Shown one piece after another: positions 41,601 to 50,236 of a stretch of DNA of 64,000 bases (positions are counted from its first letter, which is position 1; each line of letters starts with the position of its first letter). This DNA is from GCA-003244245 sp050699955 (GTDB taxonomy: Bacteria > Actinomycetota > Actinomycetes > Mycobacteriales > Pseudonocardiaceae), in the NCBI GenBank assembly GCA_050699955.1, contig JBOHGD010000001.1, positions 124,001 through 188,000 on the forward strand, in the 5' to 3' direction. Position numbers and translations under genes: made by a program. Below the pieces are notes generated by a model. That model ran no database searches, was not told where the DNA came from, and worked only from the letters and a program-made list of their open reading frames with translations.

Positions 41601-42095
41601 ATGAGTGCAGACGACGCAATGCAGAAGATCACACCATGTCTGTGGTTCGACACGCAGGGTGCAGAGGCAGTGAACTTCTACACCAGCGTCTTCAAGAACT
41701 CCAGGATCCTGAACGTTGCTCGCTACGGTGCGGCCGGCCCCGGACCCGAGGGCACGGTCATGACTGTCACCTTCGAGTTGGACGGGCAGAAATTTGTCGC
41801 GTTGAACGGTGGGCCGCAGTTCACGTTCACCGAGGCCATCTCGTTCCAGGTGAGCTGCGAGACACAGGATGAGGTCGACTACTTCTGGAGCACGCTCTCC
41901 GAGGGTGGGAAAGAAGGCCCATGCGGCTGGCTCAAGGACAAGTACGGCGTGTCCTGGCAGATCGTCCCCACCGCTCTGCATGAGCTGCTGAGTGACCCCG
42001 ACACCGCGAAGTCGCAAGGGGCCATGACAGCGATGCTCGGCATGCGCAAGATCGACATCGAAGCCTTGCGGCGCGCGGCTCATCAGCCGCAGTAG
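41601..42095 (+). CDS. VOC-family (PhnB/3-demethylubiquinone methyltransferase-like) protein
   Basis: The 164-residue protein starts at ATG 41601 behind GGAGG. It has ITPCLWFDTQGAEAVNFYTS, VFKNSRILNVARYG, QKFVALNGGPQFTFTEAISF and YGVSWQIVPTALHELLSDPD, matching the PhnB-like subset of the vicinal oxygen chelate fold often mislabelled 3-demethylubiquinone methyltransferase. The true activity is unknown. It is the last island gene before priA and is divergent from the glycosyltransferase. Confidence 0.88.
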   Translation: MSADDAMQKITPCLWFDTQGAEAVNFYTSVFKNSRILNVARYGAAGPGPEGTVMTVTFELDGQKFVALNGGPQFTFTEAISFQVSCETQDEVDYFWSTLSEGGKEGPCGWLKDKYGVSWQIVPTALHELLSDPDTAKSQGAMTAMLGMRKIDIEALRRAAHQPQ

Positions 42096-42126
42096 CGCTG
42101 ACAGGACGCTCTGGTAGACCGTCGCG

Positions 42127-44127
42127 GTGAGCAACGTCGGCCGGTCCCGTCGTGGCCAGCAGGTCCCGGCCGCTGTGCAACCCGTCGCCCGAGTGTGCGT
42201 GGACATCCCGCTGGCCCACCTCGATCGGCCGTTCGACTACCAGGTGCCCGCCGACCTGGACGCGACGGCGGTGCCGGGGGTGCGGGTGCGGGTGCGGTTC
42301 GCCGGGCGGCTGGTGAATGGGTGGCTGCTGGAGCGGGCCGAGGGATCCGATCATCCGGGCAAGCTCGGCTGGCTGGAGCGGGTGGTCTCGCCCGAACCGG
42401 TGCTCAGCCCGCGGATCGCGGCGCTGACCCGGGTGGTGGCCGACCGGTGCGCGGGCACGATGAGCGAGGTACTGCGCCTCGCCGTGCCGCCGCGCCATGC
42501 CCGCATCGAAGCCGAGCCGAGCACACCCGTCGCAGCCCACCCGCAACGGCCGGCGACCGACTGCTGGGCCCGCTACCCCCGAGGCCCGGCCTTCCTGGAC
42601 GCTCTGCACCAGGGCCGGGCCGCGCACGCCTGCTGGCAGGTGTTACCCGGGGAGGACTGGCCTGCCCGGCTGGCCGAAGCGGCGGTCACGGTGGCCGCCA
42701 CCGGACGAGGCGCGCTGCTGGTGGTGCCCGATCATCGGGACACCGCGCGGGTGCACGCCGCAGTCGCCGCACTGGCTGGGCCGGAGATGGTCGTCACCCT
42801 GGCCGCCGAGCTGGGGCCCGCCGAGCGGTACCGCAGATGGCTGGCGGTGCGCCGGGGCGCGGTGCGGATCGTGGTGGGCACCCGGGCGGCAGCCTTCGCC
42901 CCCGTTGCGGAGCTGGGTCTGATGGTGCTCTGGGACGACGGTGACGACCTGCACGCCGAACCGCGGTCCCCCTACCCGCATGCCCGGCTGGTGCTCGGCC
43001 AGCGTGCGGTCCTGGAAGCTGCGGCGCTGCTCGTCGCGGGCCACGCCCGTACCGCCGAGACCCAGCTGTCGGTCGACACCGGATGGGCTCACGAGATCGT
43101 CGCGCCGCGCAGCGCGGTGCGGGTCGTGGCGCCGCGGGTCACCGCGATCGCGGAGGATGACACCCAGCTGGCCCGGGATCCGGCCGCCCGCGCGGCGCGG
43201 CTGCCCAGCGTGGCGTTCGAGGCGGCCCGCGCGGCACTGGGTCGCGACCGGCCGGTGCTCGTGCAGGTACCTCGCCGTGGCTACGTGCCCGTGTTGGCCT
43301 GCGGCCAGTGCCGGGTCCCGGCGCGCTGCCGGCGCTGCGCAGGCCCGCTGGCGCTGCCCGGGGACGCTGCCACGCAGACGCCTGCGTGCCGGTGGTGTGG
43401 CGTCAGCGCGGCCGGTCATCGGTGCCCCGCCTGCGGCTCGGGCCGGCTGCGGGCGGTGGTGGTCGGTGCCCGGCGGACCGCCGAGGAGCTCGGCCGCGCC
43501 TTCCCGGGGACAGCGTTGCGCAACTCCGGCGGAGGGGAGGTGCTGGCGGAGATCCCGCCGGGACCGGCGCTGGTGATCGCCACTCCCGGCGCTGAGCCGC
43601 TGGCCCGTTACGGGGCGGCGTTGTTGCTGGATGCCGCCGCCCTGCTGGCCCGGCCCGACCTGCGCGCCGCGGAGGAGGCGCTGCGGCGCTGGATGACCGC
43701 GGCGGCGATGGTCGAGCCGGCGGCCGACGGCGGGCGGGTGGTCGTGGTCGCTGAGGCTTCGCTGGTCCCGGTGCAGGCGCTGATCCGGTGGGATCCGGCC
43801 GGCCACGCCAGTGCCGAGCTGGCGGCCCGCACCGAACTCGGGTTTCCCCCCGCGGTGCGGATCGCCGCCGTGGACGGCACCCCGGATACCCTCGCCGGGC
43901 TGGCGGAGACGGTGGAGCTGCCTGCGGGGGCGGAGCTGCTGGGTCCGGTGCCGTTGCCGGCTGGGCGAACGGAGCAGGCGGGCGAGTGGGAACGGCTGCT
44001 GATCCGGGTCCCCCGTGCCCAGGGCAGGGCCCTGGCCGGCGTGCTGGCTGCACTGCAGGCTGGGCGCAGCGCCCGCAAGCTGCCCGACCCGCTGCGGGTC
44101 GAGCTCGATCTGCCGACCGGTTCATGA
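42127..44127 (+). CDS. priA: Primosomal protein PriA, helicase-degenerate actinobacterial type
   Basis: This 666-residue protein starts at GTG 42127. It begins with the 3'-DNA-binding domain (ARVCVDIPLAHLDRPFDYQV). A helicase-like region follows without a Walker A lysine: the position reads RGALLVVPDHRDTARVHA. DDGDDLH replaces the DEEH box. A zinc-binding cluster of eight cysteines is intact (CGQCRVPARCRRC and CRWCGVSAAGHRCPACGSG). Loss of ATPase motifs is usual in actinobacterial PriA, so the protein probably acts as a replication-restart loader, not a motor. In the usual gene order it follows metK. Confidence 0.9.
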   Translation: MSNVGRSRRGQQVPAAVQPVARVCVDIPLAHLDRPFDYQVPADLDATAVPGVRVRVRFAGRLVNGWLLERAEGSDHPGKLGWLERVVSPEPVLSPRIAALTRVVADRCAGTMSEVLRLAVPPRHARIEAEPSTPVAAHPQRPATDCWARYPRGPAFLDALHQGRAAHACWQVLPGEDWPARLAEAAVTVAATGRGALLVVPDHRDTARVHAAVAALAGPEMVVTLAAELGPAERYRRWLAVRRGAVRIVVGTRAAAFAPVAELGLMVLWDDGDDLHAEPRSPYPHARLVLGQRAVLEAAALLVAGHARTAETQLSVDTGWAHEIVAPRSAVRVVAPRVTAIAEDDTQLARDPAARAARLPSVAFEAARAALGRDRPVLVQVPRRGYVPVLACGQCRVPARCRRCAGPLALPGDAATQTPACRWCGVSAAGHRCPACGSGRLRAVVVGARRTAEELGRAFPGTALRNSGGGEVLAEIPPGPALVIATPGAEPLARYGAALLLDAAALLARPDLRAAEEALRRWMTAAAMVEPAADGGRVVVVAEASLVPVQALIRWDPAGHASAELAARTELGFPPAVRIAAVDGTPDTLAGLAETVELPAGAELLGPVPLPAGRTEQAGEWERLLIRVPRAQGRALAGVLAALQAGRSARKLPDPLRVELDLPTGS

Positions 44128-44193
44128 TCGGCCCTCGGCATCAGAACCGGCTACCGGAACACCGTTACGCACCGACCAGGCATACTTGGCCCC

Positions 44194-44742
44194 ATGCCCG
44201 TTCAGCCCCTCCGCCTCTTCGGCGATCCGGTACTGCGCGCCCGCGCGGACGAGGTCGTCGACTTCGACAAGGAACTCCGCAACCTGGTCCGCGACCTGTG
44301 GGACACCATGGCTGACGAGGGCGGAGCCGGGCTGGCCGCCCCTCAGCTGGGCGTCGCGCTGCGGGTGTTCACCTACCACTGTGACAGCTTCTCCGGGCAT
44401 CTGGTGAACCCCACTTTCGACGTGGTGGATGAGCAGATGCAGGACGGGCCGGAGGGCTGCCTGTCGATCCCGGGGCTGTCCTGGGACTGCAGGCGCCATC
44501 TGCACGTCGTCGCTCGCGGGCTGGACCAGCACGGCGAGCCGATCGAAGTGCCCGGCTCCGAGAGCCTGGCCAGGGCGATCCAGCACGAGACCGACCACCT
44601 CGACGGTGTGTTGTTCATCGACCGGCTCGACCCCGAGACCCGCAAACAGGCCATGCGGGAGATCCGGCAGGCGCGCTGGTTCGGCGCCGCCGAGCCGGTG
44701 GTCAAGGTCAGTCCGCACCCGCTGCTGGGGAAGGTGCGCTGA
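44194..44742 (+). CDS. def: Peptide deformylase
   Basis: The 182-residue metalloenzyme removes the N-formyl group from nascent proteins. All three motifs are present: GAGLAAPQLGV (motif I), EGCLSIPG (motif II, Cys ligand) and QHETDHLDG (motif III, HExDH, two His ligands and the catalytic Glu). It lies directly before fmt, the enzyme that adds the group. Confidence 0.96.
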   Translation: MPVQPLRLFGDPVLRARADEVVDFDKELRNLVRDLWDTMADEGGAGLAAPQLGVALRVFTYHCDSFSGHLVNPTFDVVDEQMQDGPEGCLSIPGLSWDCRRHLHVVARGLDQHGEPIEVPGSESLARAIQHETDHLDGVLFIDRLDPETRKQAMREIRQARWFGAAEPVVKVSPHPLLGKVR

Positions 44743-44747
44743 GCGGC

Positions 44748-45683
44748 GTGCGGCTGGTTTTCGTTGGCACACCTGAGATCGCGGTGCCCTCACTGCAGGC
44801 CCTGCTGAAGTCCGACCGGCATGCGGTCGTCGCGGTGCTGACCCGCCCGGACGCGCCGGCTGGACGGGGGCGGCGGCTGGTCCGCTCCCCGGTCGGCGCA
44901 CTGGCCGATCGGGCCGGTCTGGAGGTGCTCACTCCAGGCCGGCCTGCCGAGCCGGACTTCCTGGCCCGGCTCGGCGAGCTCGCCCCGGACTGTTGCCCGG
45001 TGGTCGCCTACGGCGCTCTGGTACCCCGAGCCGCCCTAGATGTGCCCGGGCATGGCTGGGTCAACCTGCACTTCTCTCTGTTGCCCGCCTGGCGTGGTGC
45101 CGCACCGGTGCCTGCCGCGATCCGGCACGGCGACGACATCACCGGCGCCTGCACCTTCGCGCTGGAGGAAGGCCTGGATACTGGCCCGGTATACGGCACG
45201 CTCACTGAGGTGATCCACGCCGAGGACACCGCGGGTGACCTGCTGAGCCGGTTGGCCGACTCCGGTGCCGGACTGCTCGTCTCGACACTGGACGGGATCG
45301 CCGACTGTGTGCTGAGCCCGGTGCCGCAACCCACCGAGGGTGTCTCCTACGCCCCGAAGCTGACCGCACAGGACGCCGAGGTGGACTTCGCCGCTCCGGC
45401 CTTCGCCGTGCACCGGCAGGTGCGGGCGATGACGCCCGCGCCCGGTGCCTGGGTCCGATTCCGGGATCTGCGGCTGGGCGTGGGTCCGATGCAGCTCGCC
45501 GACGAGCCGTCCCCTGATGAACTGGAGCCTGGCGAGCTGCGGGCCGGCAAGCGGGAGGTGCTGGTCGGTACCGCGACCGGGGCGCTGCGGCTGGGCGAGA
45601 TCACCGCGCCCGGCAAGCGGGCGGTACCCGCCGCGGACTGGGCCCGTGGTGTCCGGCCGCGGCCGGGGGAGCGGTTCGGGTGA
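44748..45683 (+). CDS. fmt: Methionyl-tRNA formyltransferase
   Basis: The 311-residue enzyme formylates initiator Met-tRNA using 10-formyltetrahydrofolate. The N-terminal formyltransferase domain has MRLVFVGTPEIAVPSLQALL and HGWVNLHFSLLPAWRGAAPV (the NxH and SLLP region). The C-terminal OB-like tRNA-binding domain begins around VHRQVRAMTPAPGAWVRF. GTG 44748 is five bases after the def stop. Confidence 0.96.
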   Translation: MRLVFVGTPEIAVPSLQALLKSDRHAVVAVLTRPDAPAGRGRRLVRSPVGALADRAGLEVLTPGRPAEPDFLARLGELAPDCCPVVAYGALVPRAALDVPGHGWVNLHFSLLPAWRGAAPVPAAIRHGDDITGACTFALEEGLDTGPVYGTLTEVIHAEDTAGDLLSRLADSGAGLLVSTLDGIADCVLSPVPQPTEGVSYAPKLTAQDAEVDFAAPAFAVHRQVRAMTPAPGAWVRFRDLRLGVGPMQLADEPSPDELEPGELRAGKREVLVGTATGALRLGEITAPGKRAVPAADWARGVRPRPGERFG

Positions 45684-45714
45684 CGCTCGCCGTCGAGGGC
45701 CTGGCGGGCGCGCC

Positions 45715-47136
45715 GTGACCACACCTCGCCGGCCTTCTCGGCCGCGCAGGCGCGGCCCGCCCGCCCGGCGTACGGGACCGCGCAGGCCTCCGGTGGAGAA
45801 TCCGGCCCGGCGAGCCGCCCTGGATGCCCTGGCCGCTGTGCGCGAGCGGGACGCCTACGCCAATCTGGTGCTGCCTGGCTTGTTGCGGGAGCGTGGGATC
45901 AGCGGCCGGGACGCCGCGCTGTCCACTGAGCTGTGCTACGGCACGAGCCGAGCCCGGGGTCTGCTGGACGCGGTGCTGCAGACCTGCGTGGACCGACCAC
46001 TGTCCGAAGTGGATGGTGAGCTGCTGGACGCCCTTCGGCTGGGCAGCTATCAGCTACTCCGTACCCGGGTGCCGCCACATGCCGCGGTCGCCGCCACCGT
46101 GGACCTGGTGCGCGCCGCGCGTGGCAGTGGCGCGGCCGGCTTCGTGAACGCCGTGCTCCGCCGGGTCGGCAGGCATGACGAGAACGCCTGGATCGAGGCG
46201 GTGGCGCCGGCGCGAGACGACGACCCGGTGGGCCACCTCGCGATGGCTCACTCGCATCCGCGGTGGATCGCGCAGGTCTTCGCCGACGCACTGGGCGGCG
46301 ATCATGACGAGCTGGCCGCGGCGCTGGCTGCCGATACCCGTCCGCTGGTGCACCTCGTTGCCCGTCCGGGCCAGATCAGCGCCGCTGAGCTGGCCGCGGC
46401 GACCGGCGGACAGGCCGCGCCGTACTCGCCTTACGGGGTGCACCTGGCCGAGGGCGGCGACCCGGGTGAGCTGGCCCCGGTCCGCGATCATCTGGCCCAC
46501 GTGCAGGACGAGGGCAGCCAGCTCGTCGCGCTGGCGCTGGCCGATGCACCGCTGGACGGCCCGGACGGCCGCTGGCTGGACCTGTGCGCGGGACCGGGGG
46601 GCAAGGCGGCGCTGCTGGGTGCCCTGGCCGCTATCCGGGGGGCGACCCTGGACGCCGTCGAGCCTGCGGAGCACCGGGCCCGCCTGGTCCGCCAGGCCTG
46701 TGCGGGTCTGCCGGTGACCGTGTACGTCGCCGATGGGCGGGACAGCGGACTGCCGGAGCGAGCCTTCGATCGAGTGCTGGTGGATGTGCCGTGTACCGGT
46801 CTCGGGGCGCTGCGTCGCCGGCCGGAGGCGCGCTGGCGGCGGCGCCCCGACGATGTCGCCGGGCTGGTCCGGCTGCAGCGGGAGCTGCTGCTGGCGGCCT
46901 GGCGACTGGTCCGCGCCGGGGGCGTGGTGGCCTATGTGACCTGCTCACCGCATACCGATGAGACGGTGGGTGTGGTCCAGGACGTGCTGAGGCGCACCGG
47001 CGCCGAGCAGCTCGACGCCACGGTGGGGTTCCCGGGTGTGCCTCTGCTCGGCGAGGGACCGCAGGTGCAGCTGTGGCCGCACCGGCACGGCACCGACGCG
47101 ATGTTCTGCGCTCTGTTCCGGCGCCCGGGTGGATGA
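45715..47136 (+). CDS. rsmB: 16S rRNA m5C methyltransferase RsmB
   Basis: The 473-residue protein starts at GTG 45715 with a very basic, Arg/Pro-rich head. An N-terminal NusB-like RNA-binding domain follows (about residues 25-155, ARRAALDALAAVRERDAYAN). The Rossmann methyltransferase domain has LDLCAGPGGKAALLGALAAI (motif I), VDVPCTGLGALRRRPEARW (motif IV, PC) and VAYVTCSPHTDETVGVV (motif VI, catalytic TC). The expected target is C967 of 16S rRNA (E. coli numbering). It overlaps no neighbour and is followed by a convergent gene. Confidence 0.93.
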   Translation: MTTPRRPSRPRRRGPPARRTGPRRPPVENPARRAALDALAAVRERDAYANLVLPGLLRERGISGRDAALSTELCYGTSRARGLLDAVLQTCVDRPLSEVDGELLDALRLGSYQLLRTRVPPHAAVAATVDLVRAARGSGAAGFVNAVLRRVGRHDENAWIEAVAPARDDDPVGHLAMAHSHPRWIAQVFADALGGDHDELAAALAADTRPLVHLVARPGQISAAELAAATGGQAAPYSPYGVHLAEGGDPGELAPVRDHLAHVQDEGSQLVALALADAPLDGPDGRWLDLCAGPGGKAALLGALAAIRGATLDAVEPAEHRARLVRQACAGLPVTVYVADGRDSGLPERAFDRVLVDVPCTGLGALRRRPEARWRRRPDDVAGLVRLQRELLLAAWRLVRAGGVVAYVTCSPHTDETVGVVQDVLRRTGAEQLDATVGFPGVPLLGEGPQVQLWPHRHGTDAMFCALFRRPGG

Positions 47137-47149
47137 TGGCGGGCTGACC

Positions 47150-47641
47150 TCAGCGCCGCTCGATCCGATGTAGCGGGCGCTCCGGGCGCCACAGCTCGAT
47201 CACCAGATGATCCGGCGGATCACCGACCCGGGTGACCACGACCTCGCCGATGTCGGCGCGGAACAGGTCGGAGCTCTGATCGGGCGGCGCGCGCAGGGCG
47301 TCGAGCGCGGCGGCCAGCTCGCCTGGGTCGGTGACTCGCACTGCTCTGCCGCTGAGCTTGGCGTCCCCCACCCAGCTGGACTCGTCTCGCTTCGGCGGGT
47401 CCACCGAGGCGCTGTGCAGTGCGAAACGCGGGTCGCGGCGTAGGTCGTGACCCTTGCGCGCGCCCGGCATGGAGCCGAACCACAGCTGACCGGTCACGAA
47501 GGTCGCCTCGATCCCGCTGATCCGCGGCGATCCGTCGACCCGCAGCGTCGCTATCGTCTTGTGCCGATGCGTATCCATGATCGCCTGTACTCGCTGGGCG
47601 AAGTCCGGTTCCGAGTCCACTACGTCACGCCATGCCGCCAC
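47150..47641 (-). CDS. Pyridoxamine 5'-phosphate oxidase-like (split-barrel flavin) protein
   Basis: The 163-residue protein uses GTG 47641 behind GGAGGCG; an earlier frame extension lacks similarity. IMDTHRHKTIATLRVDGSPR and ISGIEATFVTGQLWFGSMPG are the opening strands of the FMN/F420-binding split barrel, and RRDPRFALHSAS follows. Such actinobacterial proteins bind FMN, F420 or haem-like cofactors; the reaction is unknown. It interrupts the usual rsmB-rpe pair, and is convergent with rsmB. Confidence 0.82.
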   Translation of the reverse strand: MAAWRDVVDSEPDFAQRVQAIMDTHRHKTIATLRVDGSPRISGIEATFVTGQLWFGSMPGARKGHDLRRDPRFALHSASVDPPKRDESSWVGDAKLSGRAVRVTDPGELAAALDALRAPPDQSSDLFRADIGEVVVTRVGDPPDHLVIELWRPERPLHRIERR

Positions 47642-47829
47642 CCCAACGCCTCCTCCCGGGATCGGGAACACCGTCCCAGGATGGTGCGTCACCGAACCGA
47701 CAGTCGTTAGCCTCAACGGCTGTCGTGCTCTGCATGCGGGCGCGACACCACCGGCGTAGCCGACCTGCGTAGCCGGCTCGCGGCAACCGCTGCATAGCGC
47801 TGTTGGCCGGGTTCGATAATGTGCACCCT

Positions 47830-48501
47830 GTGTCACACCAGCCGATGATCGCACCGTCCCTGCTGGCCGCGGACTTCGCCCGGCTTGCCGATGAGGCCAA
47901 CCGGGTTGCCGGCGCCGACTGGCTGCACGTCGATGTGATGGACGCGCACTTCGTGCCGAACCTCACTCTCGGCCTGCCCGTGGTGGAGAGCCTGCTGAAG
48001 TACACCGACATCCCGGTGGACTGCCACCTCATGATCGACAACCCGGATCGGTGGGCGATCGGGTACGCCGAGGCGGGGTCCTACAACGTCACGGTGCACG
48101 CCGAGGCCGCCGAGGACCCGGTGAAGCTCGCGAGGAACCTGCGCGCGGCCGGGGCCAAGGCCGGTCTCTCGATCAAACCGGGGACCCCGCTCGAGCCCTG
48201 GGTCGAGGTGCTGAAGCACTACGACACGCTGCTGGTGATGAGCGTGGAGCCCGGCTTCGGCGGGCAGTCGTTCATTCCCGAGGTGCTGGAGAAGGTGCGT
48301 ATCGCCCGGCGACTGGTGGACACCGGGCACCTCACCGTGTTGGTGGAGATCGACGGCGGGATCAACGCCGACACGATCGAGGCGGCCGCGGAGGCGGGGG
48401 TGGACTGCTTCGTCGCCGGATCGTCGGTATACGGAGCTGAGGACCCTCAGCGGGCTGTCGAGTTCCTGCGGGCCAAGGCGCTGGCGCACCGAGCGCGATG
48501 A
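47830..48501 (+). CDS. rpe: Ribulose-phosphate 3-epimerase
   Basis: The 223-residue TIM-barrel enzyme interconverts ribulose 5-phosphate and xylulose 5-phosphate. IAPSLLAADFARLADEANRV, WLHVDVMDAHFVPNLTLGLP (metal-binding His/Asp), VDCHLMIDNPDRW (metal His), VMSVEPGFGGQSFIPEV (phosphate loop and Met) and VEIDGGINADTIEAA (catalytic Asp) are all intact. The start may be GTG 47830 or 47821. It supplies ribulose 5-phosphate, also the substrate of RibB, and sits at the head of the riboflavin genes. Confidence 0.95.
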   Translation: MSHQPMIAPSLLAADFARLADEANRVAGADWLHVDVMDAHFVPNLTLGLPVVESLLKYTDIPVDCHLMIDNPDRWAIGYAEAGSYNVTVHAEAAEDPVKLARNLRAAGAKAGLSIKPGTPLEPWVEVLKHYDTLLVMSVEPGFGGQSFIPEVLEKVRIARRLVDTGHLTVLVEIDGGINADTIEAAAEAGVDCFVAGSSVYGAEDPQRAVEFLRAKALAHRAR

Positions 48502-48523
48502 GTCGCGCTACTGCCCGGATACC

Positions 48524-49585
48524 GTGAAGGACTCTGGTGAGGCGGTGCGGCGGGCCACACTGGCTGCCGCGATGCACCGAGCCGTTGCTGCTTCGGAGTT
48601 GGTGCGCGGCACCACCAGCCCCAACCCACCGGTCGGCTGCGTGCTGCTGGACGCCACCGGCGCGACCGCCGGCGTGGGCGCCACCGCGCCGCCGGGCGGC
48701 CCGCACGCCGAGGTCCGGGCACTCGCCCAGGCCGGGGAGCGGGCCCGCGGCGGTACTGCCGTGGTGACCCTGGAACCGTGTGCCCAGCACGGCCGCACCC
48801 CACCGTGCACTGATGCGTTGCTTGCCGCCGGGGTCGCCGAGGTGCACTACGCGGTTGACGATCCGCATCCGGCCGGTGCCGGGGGAGCGGGTGTGCTGCG
48901 CGCGGCGGGCGTCACCGTCGACCAGGGGCTACTGGCCGACCAGATCCGCCGCGGCCCGCTGCGGGCTTGGCTGCACGCGGTGCGTACCGGTCTGCCGCAC
49001 GTCACCTGGAAGTTCGCCGCCACCCTGGACGGCCGGGTGGCCGCCGCCGACGGCACCAGCCGGTGGATCAGTGCGCCGGAGTCGCGGGCCGAGGTGCACC
49101 GGCTGCGTGCCGCGGTGGATGCCGTCGTGGCAGGCATCGGCACTGTGCTCGCGGATGACCCGCAGCTCACCGCCAGAGACCCGGACGGCGGGCTGGTCGC
49201 CCGGCAACCGCTGCGGGTGGTGCTCGGCGACCGGGCGGTGCCGCCGGCGGCCCGGGTGCTCGACGGTGCTGCCGAGACGCTCGTGTTGCCCGGGCACGAC
49301 CCGGCCGCCGCGCTGGCGGTCCTGCACGGACGGGGCGTGGTCGACGTGCTGCTTGAGGGCGGCCCGACGCTGGCCGGGGCATTCCTGGCCGCCGGGCACG
49401 TCGACCGGGTTGTGGCCTACCTCGCGCCGGCTCTGCTCGGGGCAGGCCCGGCGGCATTGTCCGGGACGGGGATGGGAACGTTGGGGCAGATGCTGCGGTT
49501 GCGCATCGAGGAGATCGGAATGAGCGGGCCTGACATCCGGATCAGTGCGGTTCCGGGCATTCGGGAAGACTCTCGGGAAGGCTGA
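48524..49585 (+). CDS. ribD: Bifunctional riboflavin deaminase/reductase RibD
   Basis: This 353-residue protein starts at GTG 48524. The N-terminal cytidine-deaminase-like domain has GPHAEVRALAQAGERARGG (HAE) and TLEPCAQHGRTPPCTDALLA (zinc Cys). The C-terminal reductase domain has VTWKFAATLDGRVAAADGTS, WISAPESRAEVHRLRAAVDA and LLEGGPTLAGAFLAAGHVDR. It performs the second and third steps from GTP toward riboflavin. No FMN riboswitch is seen in the 22-base gap after rpe. Confidence 0.96.
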   Translation: MKDSGEAVRRATLAAAMHRAVAASELVRGTTSPNPPVGCVLLDATGATAGVGATAPPGGPHAEVRALAQAGERARGGTAVVTLEPCAQHGRTPPCTDALLAAGVAEVHYAVDDPHPAGAGGAGVLRAAGVTVDQGLLADQIRRGPLRAWLHAVRTGLPHVTWKFAATLDGRVAAADGTSRWISAPESRAEVHRLRAAVDAVVAGIGTVLADDPQLTARDPDGGLVARQPLRVVLGDRAVPPAARVLDGAAETLVLPGHDPAAALAVLHGRGVVDVLLEGGPTLAGAFLAAGHVDRVVAYLAPALLGAGPAALSGTGMGTLGQMLRLRIEEIGMSGPDIRISAVPGIREDSREG

Positions 49586-49588
49586 GGT

Positions 49589-50236
49589 GTGTTCACCGGC
49601 ATCGTCGAGGAACTCGGGGAACTTGTCATCCGGGTCGAGCGGCCCGACGCCGCGCGATTGACCGTGCGGGGACCCGTGGTCTGCTCCGACGCCCGCCCCG
49701 GAGACTCGATCGCGGTCAACGGGGTGTGCCTGACCGTTGTCGAGGTCACCGCCGACGGGTTCACCGCGGACGTGATCGGCGAGACACTGCGTCGCTCCAC
49801 GCTGGGATCAGCGGTGGCCGGGGACCGGCTGAACCTGGAGCGGGCCGCGAAGCTGGGCGATCGGCTGGGCGGGCATCTGGTGCAGGGCCATGTCGACGGA
49901 GTCGGGACCGTGCTGTCCCGCACCGCGCCGCAGGGATCCGCCCCGTGGGAGCTGATCCGAGTCGGGCTGCCCGCCGGGCTGGCCCGATATGTGGTCGAGA
50001 AGGGGTCCATCACCGTGGACGGAGTATCGCTCACCGTGGTCGAGGCAGGCACCGACGAGTTCTCCCTGGGACTCATCCCGACCACGCGGGAGCTGACCAC
50101 CCTGGGTCTGCGCCGTCCCGGCGAGTCGGTGAACCTCGAGGTCGACGTGATCGCCAAGTATGTCGAGCGGTTGGCCTTGGCACATCTGGCCCCCAGCGGT
50201 GCCGGCCTGGGGGATGATGCGGGGGAGGAGGATTGA
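49589..50236 (+). CDS. ribE: Riboflavin synthase alpha subunit
   Basis: The 215-residue, duplicated-lumazine-binding-fold enzyme dismutates two 6,7-dimethyl-8-ribityllumazines to riboflavin. It begins MFTGIVEELGEL (the universal MFTGI start, GTG here). SIAVNGVCLTVVEVTADGFT in the first half mirrors GSITVDGVSLTVVEAGTDEF in the second. GHLVQGHVDGVGTV is also typical. Its stop overlaps the ribBA ATG by one base. Confidence 0.96.
   Translation: MFTGIVEELGELVIRVERPDAARLTVRGPVVCSDARPGDSIAVNGVCLTVVEVTADGFTADVIGETLRRSTLGSAVAGDRLNLERAAKLGDRLGGHLVQGHVDGVGTVLSRTAPQGSAPWELIRVGLPAGLARYVVEKGSITVDGVSLTVVEAGTDEFSLGLIPTTRELTTLGLRRPGESVNLEVDVIAKYVERLALAHLAPSGAGLGDDAGEED

Noticed and set aside
48502..48523. 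FMN riboswitch before ribD
   Set aside because: Only 22 bases separate rpe and ribD and no RFN-like conserved blocks are seen there or just upstream of rpe.
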